Positions 35,187 to 44,024 of a DNA stretch of 64,000 nt are shown here, one piece after another (within the stretch, counting starts at the first letter, position 1; each line of letters opens with the position of its first letter). The stretch spans positions 62,001 through 126,000 of the forward strand of contig NZ_LAYY01000010.1 of assembly GCF_000986785.1 (NCBI RefSeq). Direction: 5' to 3'. Source of the stretch: Mesobacillus campisalis. GTDB taxonomy: Bacteria > Bacillota > Bacilli > Bacillales > Cytobacillaceae. Made by a program: the position numbers and the translations under genes. Under the pieces are notes generated by a model. It was not told the origin of the DNA, made no database searches, and saw only the letters and a program-made list of their open reading frames with translations.

Positions 35187-35989
35187 TAATTGAACAGAGG
35201 CAAGACTTCACCCCTTTCAATTGGCTTTGTGGCGGCTGCGGGTCCGGTGACATCGTTACGGATTCTTCCGGCTGATGTGTAGACGGTCGCCATTTTGCCT
35301 CGTAGATAACCGACAACTTCAATATTTAAAAATCTGGCGAGCTGGACAGCCTGCTTGGTGGCAGCGGTGCGCGAGCCTATGACGGCAAAACCAAACTTCG
35401 CTGCTTTTGAGAGCATCTCATAGGAAACCCTTCCGGTTGTCAGCAGGACTAACTGTTCGGTTTGCAAGCGCTTTCTAAGGGCATGGCCGATTATCTTGTC
35501 CACGGCGTTATGCCGCCCAATGTCTTCACGGACCTCAATGCTGCCATCTTCATGAACGATGCAGGCGCCATGCATGCCGCCTGACTCAAGGTAAAGCGGG
35601 CAGTTTTGCGCGAATTCGCTGCGCTTTTTCAACAGGTAGCTTAAGTCGTACACCTGCTGGGACTGCACCCTTTCGAATTGTTTCACATCCGTCATCGAGA
35701 AAAAGGTCACGCCGCGGCCGCATCCAGCCGTATAATGCTTTTTCTTCGAAAACATTTGTTCAGGGTCAAAACTATTATTCAAGGAAACTTGCAGAGTTCC
35801 AGAGCCTTCGTAAAAATGGACAGCTTCGACATCATCCGCACCGTCAATCAATCCCTCCGAATAGAGGTATCCATAGGCCCAATCCTCCAGATCCTGGTTT
35901 GTGAGCTGAAAAACGGCAATTTCAAACCCGTTGACCACCAGATTGATTGGGTATTCATCAGGACAGCCTTTCCTGATCATTCTTATCAC
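35186..35989 (-). CDS. fdhD: Formate dehydrogenase sulfurtransferase FdhD
   Basis: This 267-aa protein delivers sulfur from a cysteine desulfurase to the Mo-bisMGD of formate dehydrogenase. FdhD landmarks are LESGGMHGACIVHEDG, REDIGRHNAVDKIIG and TTGRVSYEMLSKAA. The loop that holds a CxxC in E. coli FdhD here reads YTAGCGRGV, with a single Cys. The stop codon abuts the MITE-like element. The gene is the first of the block leading into fdnGHI. Confidence 0.93.
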   Translation of the reverse strand: MIRMIRKGCPDEYPINLVVNGFEIAVFQLTNQDLEDWAYGYLYSEGLIDGADDVEAVHFYEGSGTLQVSLNNSFDPEQMFSKKKHYTAGCGRGVTFFSMTDVKQFERVQSQQVYDLSYLLKKRSEFAQNCPLYLESGGMHGACIVHEDGSIEVREDIGRHNAVDKIIGHALRKRLQTEQLVLLTTGRVSYEMLSKAAKFGFAVIGSRTAATKQAVQLARFLNIEVVGYLRGKMATVYTSAGRIRNDVTGPAAATKPIERGEVLPLFN

Positions 35990-36466
35990 CCCTTAACTGT
36001 TTGCCATGTATTAGCATCAGTTGACTTCCTCTCCATCTTAGAAACTTTGGCAGGTGCATTCTGTTAACAACGTCACAGTTAGCTAAATTGTCACAGTTTG
36101 GGAAATTACACTATTTACCATAAAAATAAATTAATAGGCATAAAACGCCCCTTATAATTCCAATTTACAGGAAGAACCTGAATGAACTCCGGAGGAAATG
36201 TTACAAATGCATTTCGAAAAATTGTCCATTTTATGACCAAAAGACTTGGGACTATTGTCCTTCCATTCAACCGCACTCTTATCCTAAAGGAACTGTTTGA
36301 CCGCCGGCAGTAACTTATGTCACGGCCTCTCTTGAAAATCCACTCTTCCCAGCCCGCCAGCCCGGCTTCAGGCCAACATGTTTTGCCTGTGGTTTCCACT
36401 TTGGTATAATCGTTAAATAGACCATCTGGCCTTATTAATAAGAAGACTTCAGGGAGGCAAGAAGCA
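35990..36466. other. Spacer between divergent fdhD and pdxK
   Basis: No gene is seen in this 477-bp region. GTCACAGTT occurs twice (36072-36080 and 36090-36098), 18 bp apart, upstream of fdhD; on the fdhD strand it reads AACTGTGAC, a half-site-like word of the CRP/FNR or ResD type. On the plus strand TTGCCT (36383-36388), 16 bp, TATAAT (36405-36410) is a good promoter for pdxK. Confidence 0.5.
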
Positions 36467-37285
36467 ATGACAATGAAGAAGGTTCTAACAATTGCAGGCT
36501 CGGATTCCAGCGGCGGTGCCGGCATCCAGGCTGATCTCAAGACTTTTCAGGAGCTTGGCGTTTACGGGATGACAGCACTGACCACCATCGTCACGATGGA
36601 CCCGGATGGCTGGCATCATGGTGTATTCCCCCAGCCTGTCGATTTGGTTGAAAAGCAGCTTGACACCATCCTATCCGTCGGAATTGATGCGATGAAAACC
36701 GGCATGCTTGGATCACCGGAGATCATTGAACTGGCAGCACGGAAAATAGACCAGCACGGACTTCAGTCTGTCGTCATTGACCCTGTCATGGTCTGCAAGG
36801 GCGAAGATGAGGTCCTGCAGCCGGAAAATACGGACGCAATGCGTGAATTCCTGCTTCCAAGGGCAACGATCGTCACCCCGAACCTTTTCGAGGCCTGGCA
36901 GCTGGCTCAGACAGGACCAATCAGGAACGTGGACCAGATGAAGGAAGCAGCATCCAAAATCCATGACCTTGGAACGAAGTATGTCATGGTCAAGGGGGGC
37001 AGCGATGTCGATCATGAGAAAGCCGTAGACCTGCTTTACGATGGGAAGGAATTCACCCTGTTCGAGTCGGAGAAAGTGGAAACCACCTACACCCATGGTG
37101 CAGGCTGTACGTTTGCGGCAGCCATTACCGCCGGCCTTGGCCTGGGCAAACCAGTGGAAGAGGCTGTTTCCGTGGCTAAGGAATTCGTTACAGAGGCAAT
37201 CAATCACGGCTTCCAGCTGAACCAATATGTGGGGCCTGTCATGCATGGCGCCTATACCAGATTCGGAAACGGCCGCAAAGCCTGA
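36467..37285 (+). CDS. pdxK: Pyridoxal/hydroxymethylpyrimidine kinase PdxK (ThiD-like)
   Basis: This 272-aa ribokinase-family enzyme has LTIAGSDSSGGAGIQADLKT at the start and THGAGCTFAAAITAGLG near residue 205 with the catalytic Asp-replacing Cys signature. It matches B. subtilis PdxK (YwdB), which phosphorylates pyridoxal and also hydroxymethylpyrimidine. SD GGGAGG precedes the ATG. The gene also belongs to the ywd region of B. subtilis, so the Mo/formate block appears to have been inserted in an otherwise conserved segment. Confidence 0.92.
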   Translation: MTMKKVLTIAGSDSSGGAGIQADLKTFQELGVYGMTALTTIVTMDPDGWHHGVFPQPVDLVEKQLDTILSVGIDAMKTGMLGSPEIIELAARKIDQHGLQSVVIDPVMVCKGEDEVLQPENTDAMREFLLPRATIVTPNLFEAWQLAQTGPIRNVDQMKEAASKIHDLGTKYVMVKGGSDVDHEKAVDLLYDGKEFTLFESEKVETTYTHGAGCTFAAAITAGLGLGKPVEEAVSVAKEFVTEAINHGFQLNQYVGPVMHGAYTRFGNGRKA

Positions 37286-37355
37286 ACATTTGAAAGAAAC
37301 AGCACAACCAGCGTATGGAACAAGCTTTAAAAGCGCCGGAGAAGGAGTTGATTGA

Positions 37356-37703
37356 ATGGATCCCGTCAATATGAAGGAAGTGCAGGAAGCATTGGACAGC
37401 TTCAAGGATAAAGAGGTTTATCTTCATATGGAGACGACCAATGGAGCCTATGCTTCGCATTTTAATGACAAGTTTTTCTCGGCAGGCGCCTATATCCGCA
37501 ATGCCAAGCTCAGCTATGAGCGTGCCAAAATCACTGGTCCCGGGCCTTACCGGGTGGGACTGAAAATTCCTTTTGGCTGGGTATATGCCGAGGGAATCAC
37601 CCATTATGAGATCGATAGTAAAAGCCGGCTGCTGCTCGCAGGCCATGATTATGACGGAAAATTGGCCGTTGCCCTGCAGCTGAGCGAAACAGCATTTGAA
37701 TAG
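37356..37703 (+). CDS. yojF: YojF family protein (DUF1806)
   Basis: This 115-aa protein matches YojF, always adjacent to bshB2 in Bacillus. It contains EVYLHMETTNGAYASHFN and RVGLKIPFGWVYAEGI segments. Its role is unknown; the conserved neighbourhood suggests a link with bacillithiol metabolism. GGAG lies upstream, and bshB2 starts 26 bp after the stop. Confidence 0.85.
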   Translation: MDPVNMKEVQEALDSFKDKEVYLHMETTNGAYASHFNDKFFSAGAYIRNAKLSYERAKITGPGPYRVGLKIPFGWVYAEGITHYEIDSKSRLLLAGHDYDGKLAVALQLSETAFE

Positions 37704-37729
37704 GGCCTAAAAAGGAGCGTTGAAAGCAA

Positions 37730-38395
37730 ATGGAAAAAGAACAGCATGTACTTGTCGTGTTCCCGCATCCTGATGATGAAGCCTTCGGCGTATCCGGAAC
37801 GATTGCTTCACATATCAATATGGGAACACCGGTCACCTATGCCTGCCTGACCCTTGGGGAAATGGGCCGGAACATGGGGAACCCGCCGTTTGCCACTCGG
37901 GAGACCCTTCCGAACATCCGCAAGCATGAACTGAAGGAAGCTGCTCGCGTCCTTGGCATTACCGATCTGCGGATGCTGGGCTACCGTGACAAGACGGTGG
38001 AATTTGAAGATCCCGACAAGCTGATTGGACAGATCACCGATATGATTGAGGAACTGAATCCTTCGCTGATCATTTCCTTTTATCCTGGCTACTCTGTCCA
38101 TCCGGACCATGAGGCCACCGGGGAAGCCGTTGTCGCAGCGGTCGCAAAGCTGCCTGCCGGGCAGCGTCCGAAACTGCATCTTGTCGCGTTTGCGAATAAT
38201 ACGATTGATGAGCTGGGTGAAGCCGATATTGTCCATGACATAAGTGCCGTGGCCGACCAGAAGCTCGCCGCAATCAAGGCGCACCAGTCGCAGACTCAAT
38301 ACATGATCGACGCCATGGCGGAAGGGCTCAAGAACAAAGACCCCCAAGTCATGACACGCCTCACCTTCGAGCAATTCTATACCTACAAACTTTAA
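37730..38395 (+). CDS. bshB2: Bacillithiol biosynthesis deacetylase BshB2
   Basis: This 221-aa LmbE-family zinc hydrolase has the motif PHPDDEAFGVSGT (about 12-24) and HPDHEATGEAVV (about 125-136). It removes the acetyl group from GlcNAc-malate (or from mercapturic conjugates) in bacillithiol synthesis and detoxification. SD AAAGGAG is clear. It ends the pdxK-yojF-bshB2 run. Confidence 0.93.
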   Translation: MEKEQHVLVVFPHPDDEAFGVSGTIASHINMGTPVTYACLTLGEMGRNMGNPPFATRETLPNIRKHELKEAARVLGITDLRMLGYRDKTVEFEDPDKLIGQITDMIEELNPSLIISFYPGYSVHPDHEATGEAVVAAVAKLPAGQRPKLHLVAFANNTIDELGEADIVHDISAVADQKLAAIKAHQSQTQYMIDAMAEGLKNKDPQVMTRLTFEQFYTYKL

Positions 38396-38407
38396 CTCAC
38401 TAAAGAG

Positions 38408-38457
38408 TGCCTGACCCCCAGCGCGTTAACGCGCCGGGGGTCAGGCACCTTTTTTTG
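38408..38457 (+). terminator. Large palindromic terminator after bshB2
   Basis: GTGCCTGACCCCC (38408 onward) pairs with GGGGGTCAGGCAC; the inner GCGCGTTAACGCGC can also pair. A T-run follows. GTGCCTGACCCC palindromes recur as terminator-like units in Bacillus genomes. Confidence 0.85.
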
Positions 38458-38492
38458 CTTTAAAGCGCCTCTGCATCACCATGCGCACAACT

Positions 38493-38511
38493 TCTTCACA
38501 CAATCTTCACA
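38493..38511. promoter_or_regulatory. Direct repeat TCTTCACA upstream of the nos cluster
   Basis: TCTTCACA occurs at 38493-38500 and 38504-38511, 11 bp apart (one helical turn), about 95 bp before the first nos-cluster gene. Its complement TGTGAAGA resembles the TTGTGAA half-sites reported for ResD. This is a weak but well-placed candidate for oxygen/NO control. Confidence 0.35.
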
Positions 38512-38605
38512 ATGCAGACACCAATAAGTGAGCAGCATCACATTTCCAATCCCTTACAACACGATAGGATGAAACTGTAAACAAAAACAAAAGGGGGAAA
38601 GAACG

Positions 38606-39064
38606 ATGTCAAACTCTGTCGCCAGTTTCATCATTTGCACGATCCTTGGCTTTGGAATTGGCTTCGCCGGCTATGAGATCGCCGGAAAAGAGGATGCCTC
38701 TTCTTCAGCCAAACCGGCAGAAACGGAAAGCGCACCTGCACAAGCAGCGGAAAGCAGCAAGCAGGAACCAGAAGCCAAAGAAAGCAGTCAGCCTGAAACC
38801 GTATCGGCCAGCAGCGAGGTGTTCACCTCGAAAGGCTGCCTCGGCTGCCACTCTGTTTCTTCGCTAAATCTGCAGGGCGGAGCTACCGGACCTGATTTAT
38901 CCAAAGCATTCACCAATGTGGAAGATAAGCATGGCAAGCCTCTCGACGAATTTATGAAAGCACCGACATCGGCCGTCATGTCAGGGGTGATCAGCGGAAG
39001 CCCGCTGAGTGATGAAGAAGTCCAGCAAGTTGTCGATGCCCTCAAAGAAGCTTCCGAAAAATAA
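38606..39064 (+). CDS. Membrane-anchored c-type cytochrome of the nos cluster
   Basis: This 152-aa protein has an N-terminal helix (residues 5-25) that anchors it, a Glu/Ala/Ser-rich linker (29-70), and a monoheme domain with CLGCH (about 79-83) and a distal Met candidate in KAPTSAVMSGVI. It probably gives electrons to NosZ, whose gene starts 25 bp later. The SD AAGGGGGAAAG is strong. Confidence 0.88.
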   Translation: MSNSVASFIICTILGFGIGFAGYEIAGKEDASSSAKPAETESAPAQAAESSKQEPEAKESSQPETVSASSEVFTSKGCLGCHSVSSLNLQGGATGPDLSKAFTNVEDKHGKPLDEFMKAPTSAVMSGVISGSPLSDEEVQQVVDALKEASEK

Positions 39065-39089
39065 ATTTTGATAAGGTGGTGCAAATTGT

Positions 39090-40958
39090 ATGAAAAAATG
39101 GATTCCTCCGGTATCGGGCTTGCTTACCGGACTTTTGGCTGCCACAGTGTTCTTTGCTGATTTCTCGCCAAGTACTCCAGCAGTGACAGCCGAAGACAGC
39201 AAAAACAAAAGCAATGCCGAAAAAGTATATGTCCCGTTTGGCGAGAAAGACGAATATTACCTGATGGCTTCCGGCGGACACTCCGGTCAGATGTTCATCT
39301 ACGGCGTGCCATCGATGCGCCATATCCGAACCGTTCCGGTATTCACTCCCGACCCGGCGACCGGTTACGGATATGACAAACACTCGAAAGAAATGCTCGG
39401 CGGATTCACCTGGGGTGACCTTCACCATCCTGCCCTTTCCGAGACAAATGGAGATTATGACGGCAAATACCTGTTTGCGACCGATGTCGGCAACAGCCGG
39501 GCCGCCGTCCTGAACCTTGAAACCTTTACGACAAAAGACATTATCAATGTGCCAAACACAAGCGGCCCCCACTGTGCGGCCTTTGTGACCGAAAATACGG
39601 AGTACATGTTCCTCCCTACCCGGTTCGCCGTTCCGATCGGTCATGAATATGCCTCGCTCGATGATTACAGCGAGCAGTATCGCGGCGTGATGTCGGCTGT
39701 GACATTCGACCAGGAAAAAGAAAAAATGGACATTGCCTATCAGGTCGCCCTGCCGCCATGGTCGTATGACCTGTCCGATGCCGGCAAGAAAAGCTCTGCC
39801 GACTGGGCTGTCATGACCACCTACAATACCGAAGAAGCAACCACCAACCTTGAAATCAACGCTTCCCAGGCGGACCGCGACTTCATCGTCCTGTTCAACT
39901 GGCGCGAGCTAGAGAAGAAAATCGCAGACGGCCAGTATGATGAAGTGACCGGCCAAAAAATGATTTTCCCGGAAAAGCATAAAGGTGGCATCTATCTCGT
40001 CCCTGTTGCCAAATCGCCTCACGGTGTCGATGTCACTCCGGACGGCAAGCACTTTATCGCTTCCGGAAAACTTGCACCGGCGATGACGGTCTTCTCATTT
40101 GAAAAAGCCATCGAAGCCATCGAAAACCAGGACTTTGCCGGCGAACGCAATGGAATTCCGATCATCAAGTACGAATCTGTCATGGAACGGGAAGTCAACC
40201 CGGAAAATGCGCTTGGACCGCTGCACACCCAGTTTGATGAAGAAGGAATGGCCTACACAACCATGTTCATCTCTTCTGAAATTCTTAAATGGAATCCGGC
40301 CACAGGAGAAACCCTTGACCGTGTTCCTGTACAGTATTCTCCTGGACATTCAGTCGCAGCCGAGGGCGATACCGTTGCTCCGGACGGAAAATACATCATT
40401 GCCCTGAACAAAATTGCCAAGGACAGCTACCTGTCTGTCGGACCATCACATCCGGAATCGATGCAGCTGATCGACCTGTCCGGCGACAAAATGGAAGTCA
40501 TCCAGTCGGCGCCTGTCAATCCGGAACCGCATTACGCGCAAATGATCAAGGCTGACAAAGTCAAGACGATCTCTGTCTATGATAAAGATGAGACCAACAA
40601 GGACGCTGTCTACAAACAGGAAGACGCGAAAATCGTGCGCAAAGGAAATGAAGTCCATGTCTATGGCATCGCAATGCGCTCCAAATTCATCTTTGATGCA
40701 AAAGCGGAACGCCCTGATGTGATTGAAGTCAATAAAGGCGACAAAGTCTATATCCACCTGACGAATATCGACTTTGACCAAGACATCACCCACGGCTTTG
40801 CTATCAATGGCTACGACCTGAACATCGAAGTCCAGCCGGGACAGGTCAATACAGTGGAATTTACCGCCGATAAAGCTGGCACCTTCCCGCTGTACTGCAC
40901 GAACTTCTGCTCGGCGCTGCACCAGGAAATGACCGGATACTTCCTTGTAAAACCTTAA
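39090..40958 (+). CDS. nosZ: Nitrous oxide reductase NosZ (clade II)
   Basis: This 622-aa enzyme reduces N2O to N2 outside the membrane. It begins with a Sec-type signal (KKW then a hydrophobic stretch to about 34) rather than a twin-arginine signal, the mark of clade II. A seven-bladed propeller with His ligands for CuZ (WGDLHHPALS, SGPHCAAF, SPHGVDVTPDG, GPLHTQF) is followed by the CuA cupredoxin domain ending in CTNFCSALHQEM. It is part of a run of seven co-oriented nos-cluster genes. Confidence 0.96.
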   Translation: MKKWIPPVSGLLTGLLAATVFFADFSPSTPAVTAEDSKNKSNAEKVYVPFGEKDEYYLMASGGHSGQMFIYGVPSMRHIRTVPVFTPDPATGYGYDKHSKEMLGGFTWGDLHHPALSETNGDYDGKYLFATDVGNSRAAVLNLETFTTKDIINVPNTSGPHCAAFVTENTEYMFLPTRFAVPIGHEYASLDDYSEQYRGVMSAVTFDQEKEKMDIAYQVALPPWSYDLSDAGKKSSADWAVMTTYNTEEATTNLEINASQADRDFIVLFNWRELEKKIADGQYDEVTGQKMIFPEKHKGGIYLVPVAKSPHGVDVTPDGKHFIASGKLAPAMTVFSFEKAIEAIENQDFAGERNGIPIIKYESVMEREVNPENALGPLHTQFDEEGMAYTTMFISSEILKWNPATGETLDRVPVQYSPGHSVAAEGDTVAPDGKYIIALNKIAKDSYLSVGPSHPESMQLIDLSGDKMEVIQSAPVNPEPHYAQMIKADKVKTISVYDKDETNKDAVYKQEDAKIVRKGNEVHVYGIAMRSKFIFDAKAERPDVIEVNKGDKVYIHLTNIDFDQDITHGFAINGYDLNIEVQPGQVNTVEFTADKAGTFPLYCTNFCSALHQEMTGYFLVKP

Positions 40959-40960
40959 AA

Positions 40961-41108
40961 GAAAAGCGGAAGCGCCCGTTTAGCGACGTATGGACTGGAG
41001 CCCGGCGACTGAGATAAAGGAAACACGAAGAGCGTTAGCGATTCGATGTTGACTTATCGTAGGAAGGTGGGCGAAGTCCACTAGTCGCTGGGCGCTGGAG
41101 CTAGACAG
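40961..41108. repeat. REP-like family 2 element after nosZ
   Basis: The element begins GAAAAGCGGAAGCGCC three bases after the nosZ stop and ends GCGCTGGAGCTAGACAG. It aligns, inverted, with 30127-30310. The ends are complementary in part (GCGCC/GGCGC), so it may fold as one long hairpin in the nos mRNA. Confidence 0.8.
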
Positions 41109-41171
41109 TAATCCAAGATTTAGCGGAAACGGGTATCAGCTGAATGGCCGATGCCCCCTTCCCTTTTATTA

Positions 41172-41326
41172 GAAAAGCGGAAGCGCCTTGCTCAGCCCCG
41201 ACAAGCATAAGACGCTCCAGAATAGAAGGCGTTCTTTGCCTTCAATTCTGGAGTGGCTTATGACTCGAGGGGCTAGGCGCTGGAGCTGGACAGTTATCTA
41301 AGTGCTGAAATTTATACTTTCTTATT
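41172..41326. repeat. REP-like family 1 element within the nos cluster
   Basis: It begins AGAAAAGCGGAAGCGCC and ends with TGGACAGTTATCTAAGTGC and the TATACTTTCTTAT tract. It is an inverted relative of 23466-23619. Two different REP-like elements therefore stand side by side in the 391-bp gap between nosZ and the next gene. An internal CTCCAGAAT/ATTCTGGAG stem is perfect. Confidence 0.8.
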
Positions 41327-41349
41327 TTAAAAGAAAGGCGTGTCAGACC

Positions 41350-41916
41350 ATGAACAAAAAACGGCTTTCCCCATGCTCGTCGGTGCTGCTTGTGATGGCC
41401 GCCCTGCTGGTCGGAGCTTCCCTGTTCTTCCCGTGGTGGAAGATGGAGTTTTTCGCTCCTCAGTATCCCGAGGGACTTAATATCATCGTCTACCCCGACA
41501 AACTGGAAGGCGAAATCGACAACATCAACGCTCTTAACCACTATATTGGCATGAAAACCTTCAGCGAGGAGAACTTCCCGGAACTGCAGTTTCTGAAATG
41601 GCTGATCGGCGGATTAGCCGTCCTTGTCCTGCTCACTGGCCTAATCCGGAATAAAGCTTACCTGTACGGCGTCATTGCCCTGTTTGCTGCAGGAGGAGCC
41701 GCGGGGGTCTGGGACTTGAGGCGCTGGCTGAAAGACTTCGGCACCGACCTTGACCCGATGGCGCCGATTGAAATGGACCCCTTCATTCCCCCTATCCTGG
41801 GAGAAAACATCGTCGCCAACTTTACAACCTACAGCTCTCTTGGAACAGGCTCCTATCTGGTGGTTGCCGCCTTTATCCTAACTCTCATTCCATTATGGAA
41901 GGACCGAAAGCAATGA
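41350..41916 (+). CDS. Polytopic membrane protein of the nos cluster (NosB-like)
   Basis: This 188-aa protein has four predicted helices (about 10-28, 82-98, 103-120, 162-182) and a first extracytoplasmic loop with WWKMEFFAPQYPEG. It has no recognisable catalytic motif. Its position between nosZ and nosD matches the small membrane protein (NosB) seen in clade II clusters such as that of Wolinella, though the equivalence is inferred from position and topology. Its stop overlaps the nosD start (ATGA). Confidence 0.65.
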   Translation: MNKKRLSPCSSVLLVMAALLVGASLFFPWWKMEFFAPQYPEGLNIIVYPDKLEGEIDNINALNHYIGMKTFSEENFPELQFLKWLIGGLAVLVLLTGLIRNKAYLYGVIALFAAGGAAGVWDLRRWLKDFGTDLDPMAPIEMDPFIPPILGENIVANFTTYSSLGTGSYLVVAAFILTLIPLWKDRKQ

Positions 41917-43214
41917 AAAAAATCCTTGGCCTGCTCCTTCTCCTTGTCCTCCTTGCCCCAACCAGGCCGGGAGCGGCACAGGAGGATCTCCAGGCACTCA
42001 TAAATGCTGCCGATGAAGGAGCGACCATCCAGCTTGAGGCAGCCACCTACCATGGAAATATCGTCATTGACAAACAGCTTGTCCTTTTAGGAAAAGAAGG
42101 CACCATCATCGAGGGCGACGGAACAGGCAATGTCATCTCGGTCACCGCCGAAGGTGTCACGCTGGACGGTTTTGCCGTCAAAAACAGCTCGATGGACCGA
42201 AACAGCCCTGAGGAGTATGCCGGTATCAAAGTGTACAGCAATGGAAACACACTGAAGAACCTGGAAATCTCCGACTCCTTTCACGGCATTTATTTAAGCA
42301 AGGCACATGAAAATACGATCGACCACGTTGCCGTCCTCGGCAGCGGCAAAGAGGAAATCGCCGGCCAGGGCAACGGGCTTCATATTTACTATTCAAATGG
42401 AAACACACTCTCGAATAATGAGATTGAAGGAACGCGCGACGGCATGTTCTTTGATTATGCCAATGATAACGTGATGCACCGCAACAGCATCTCCAAAACC
42501 CGGTATGGACTGCATTTCATGTATTCCAACCAAAACGAATTTAAAAACAACATATTCACATTCAATACAGGTGGAGCCGCCATCATGCATTCCAGCGGCC
42601 TCAAGCTTGAAGACAACCAATTCGTCTTCAATTACGGACACCGTTCCTTCGGCCTCCTGCTATTGTCTGCCAATGACAATCACATTGAGAACAATACTTT
42701 CTATATGAATCAAAGAGGGTTGTATATAGATCAGGCGACAAGAAACCTAATCACCAGGAATAAAATCCATCAAAACCAAATCGGGATTGAACTGTGGGCC
42801 AGCTCCAATGACCAGGTCTTTACCGGGAACGAAATATCCGACAACACCCTGCCTGCCGTGACGCTTGGCGGAACAGGCAGGAACAGCTGGAGCCAGGACG
42901 GAACCGGAAACATGTGGGGCAGCACCTTTCCCCTGCACGACCTTGACCAGGACGGTATCGGCGACAGCAAGGCCGTCTATCAATCTGCCTTGTTCCAGCA
43001 AATCGAAGAACAGGAGCTGACCTACCTGTTCCTGAAAAGCCCGGCAATCACCATCTACGAGAAAATGAACGAGCTCTTTGGAAACGGTAAGATCATGTTC
43101 GAGGATGATCATCCGCTCTCTGCCGGCAAAGGATCGGGGTGGTTTTGGCCCGGCCTGCTGATTGGTGCCGCCGCCCTCCTTATCTCAAAGATTTTAAAAA
43201 CCAGGATTCTATAA
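41913..43214 (+). CDS. nosD: Copper-site maturation protein NosD
   Basis: This protein of about 433 aa has a signal peptide (1-20), a long right-handed beta-helix (CASH/carbohydrate-binding repeats such as NGNTLKNLEISDSFHGIYL and NTLSNNEIEGTRDGMFF), and a C-terminal membrane helix (WPGLLIGAAALLISKIL). NosD works with the NosFY transporter in assembling the CuZ site of NosZ. The ATG overlaps the preceding stop. The C-terminal anchor fits a Gram-positive without a periplasm. Confidence 0.93.
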   Translation: MKKILGLLLLLVLLAPTRPGAAQEDLQALINAADEGATIQLEAATYHGNIVIDKQLVLLGKEGTIIEGDGTGNVISVTAEGVTLDGFAVKNSSMDRNSPEEYAGIKVYSNGNTLKNLEISDSFHGIYLSKAHENTIDHVAVLGSGKEEIAGQGNGLHIYYSNGNTLSNNEIEGTRDGMFFDYANDNVMHRNSISKTRYGLHFMYSNQNEFKNNIFTFNTGGAAIMHSSGLKLEDNQFVFNYGHRSFGLLLLSANDNHIENNTFYMNQRGLYIDQATRNLITRNKIHQNQIGIELWASSNDQVFTGNEISDNTLPAVTLGGTGRNSWSQDGTGNMWGSTFPLHDLDQDGIGDSKAVYQSALFQQIEEQELTYLFLKSPAITIYEKMNELFGNGKIMFEDDHPLSAGKGSGWFWPGLLIGAAALLISKILKTRIL

Positions 43215-43229
43215 AAGGGAGACATCGCC

Positions 43230-44024
43230 ATGCATTTTATCTGGAAAGAATGGCTTGAAAATATCAGAAGCAAAGGTTTCTGGCTTTCCATGGCCATCAT
43301 CCTCGTCGTCACCATCCTATTGCTCACAAGGTCTTCATTCAGCTATGACCAAGGCTTTTATATTCTGCTCGTGAACCTGTTTGAAAGCCTGCTGTATGTG
43401 ATTCCCATCCTTTGCCTGTTCCTTGGCGGCTTTTCCGTCTTCCAGGAGAAAGAGCAGAAAACACTGGTCATGCTTTTGACCCGACAGGAAAGCCGTCTCA
43501 GCTTTTTACTGAAAAAGAGCCTCGGCATCCAGGCGACCCTGCTTGGCCCCGTGCTGATCTGGTTTTTTGTCTACCTGGTGCCGCTGAAGTTCTACTTTGA
43601 TGTCCAGCTGTCCCATTACTTCCTGTTCCTGGCTGCCCTGGCCAGCCTCATGCTCGTTTTCACACAGCTTGGTGTCCTGATTGGGAGCATCAGCCGGTCC
43701 AGAATGCAGATTACCGGGGTGGCTGTCATTCTATGGTTCTACTTCTTCTTCCTGCATGATTTTGTCCTGCTGTCACTCCTACCTGACGTGACGCATGACA
43801 ACGTCAAGCTGTTCTCTACCGCCTTCTTCCTTAACCCGATCCAGGCTGGAAGGCTGTTTCTCGAGTCGGGTCTCGGGCTCTACTCGTTCGGGCACATGTC
43901 AAGGCTGCTGCAGTCGTTCATGTGGCTTTCGCCAGGCATCTTTTTCAGCATCAACCTGCTGTTCTGGCTGGGCGCCTCCTTTGGCGGGGCCGTCCTGATG
44001 CATCGCAAGGAGGGATTTGAATGA
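43230..44024 (+). CDS. nosY: ABC transporter permease NosY
   Basis: This 264-aa membrane protein has six predicted helices of the ABC-2 type. It pairs with NosF and NosD for CuZ assembly, exporting a sulfur-containing compound or energising maturation. AAAGGGAG precedes the ATG. Its end overlaps nosF by 4 bp (ATGA). Confidence 0.9.
   Translation: MHFIWKEWLENIRSKGFWLSMAIILVVTILLLTRSSFSYDQGFYILLVNLFESLLYVIPILCLFLGGFSVFQEKEQKTLVMLLTRQESRLSFLLKKSLGIQATLLGPVLIWFFVYLVPLKFYFDVQLSHYFLFLAALASLMLVFTQLGVLIGSISRSRMQITGVAVILWFYFFFLHDFVLLSLLPDVTHDNVKLFSTAFFLNPIQAGRLFLESGLGLYSFGHMSRLLQSFMWLSPGIFFSINLLFWLGASFGGAVLMHRKEGFE

Noticed and set aside
35990-36540. Minus-strand 141-codon open frame upstream of pdxK
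   Set aside because: It overlaps the pdxK start in antisense, has no SD, and shows no domain features.
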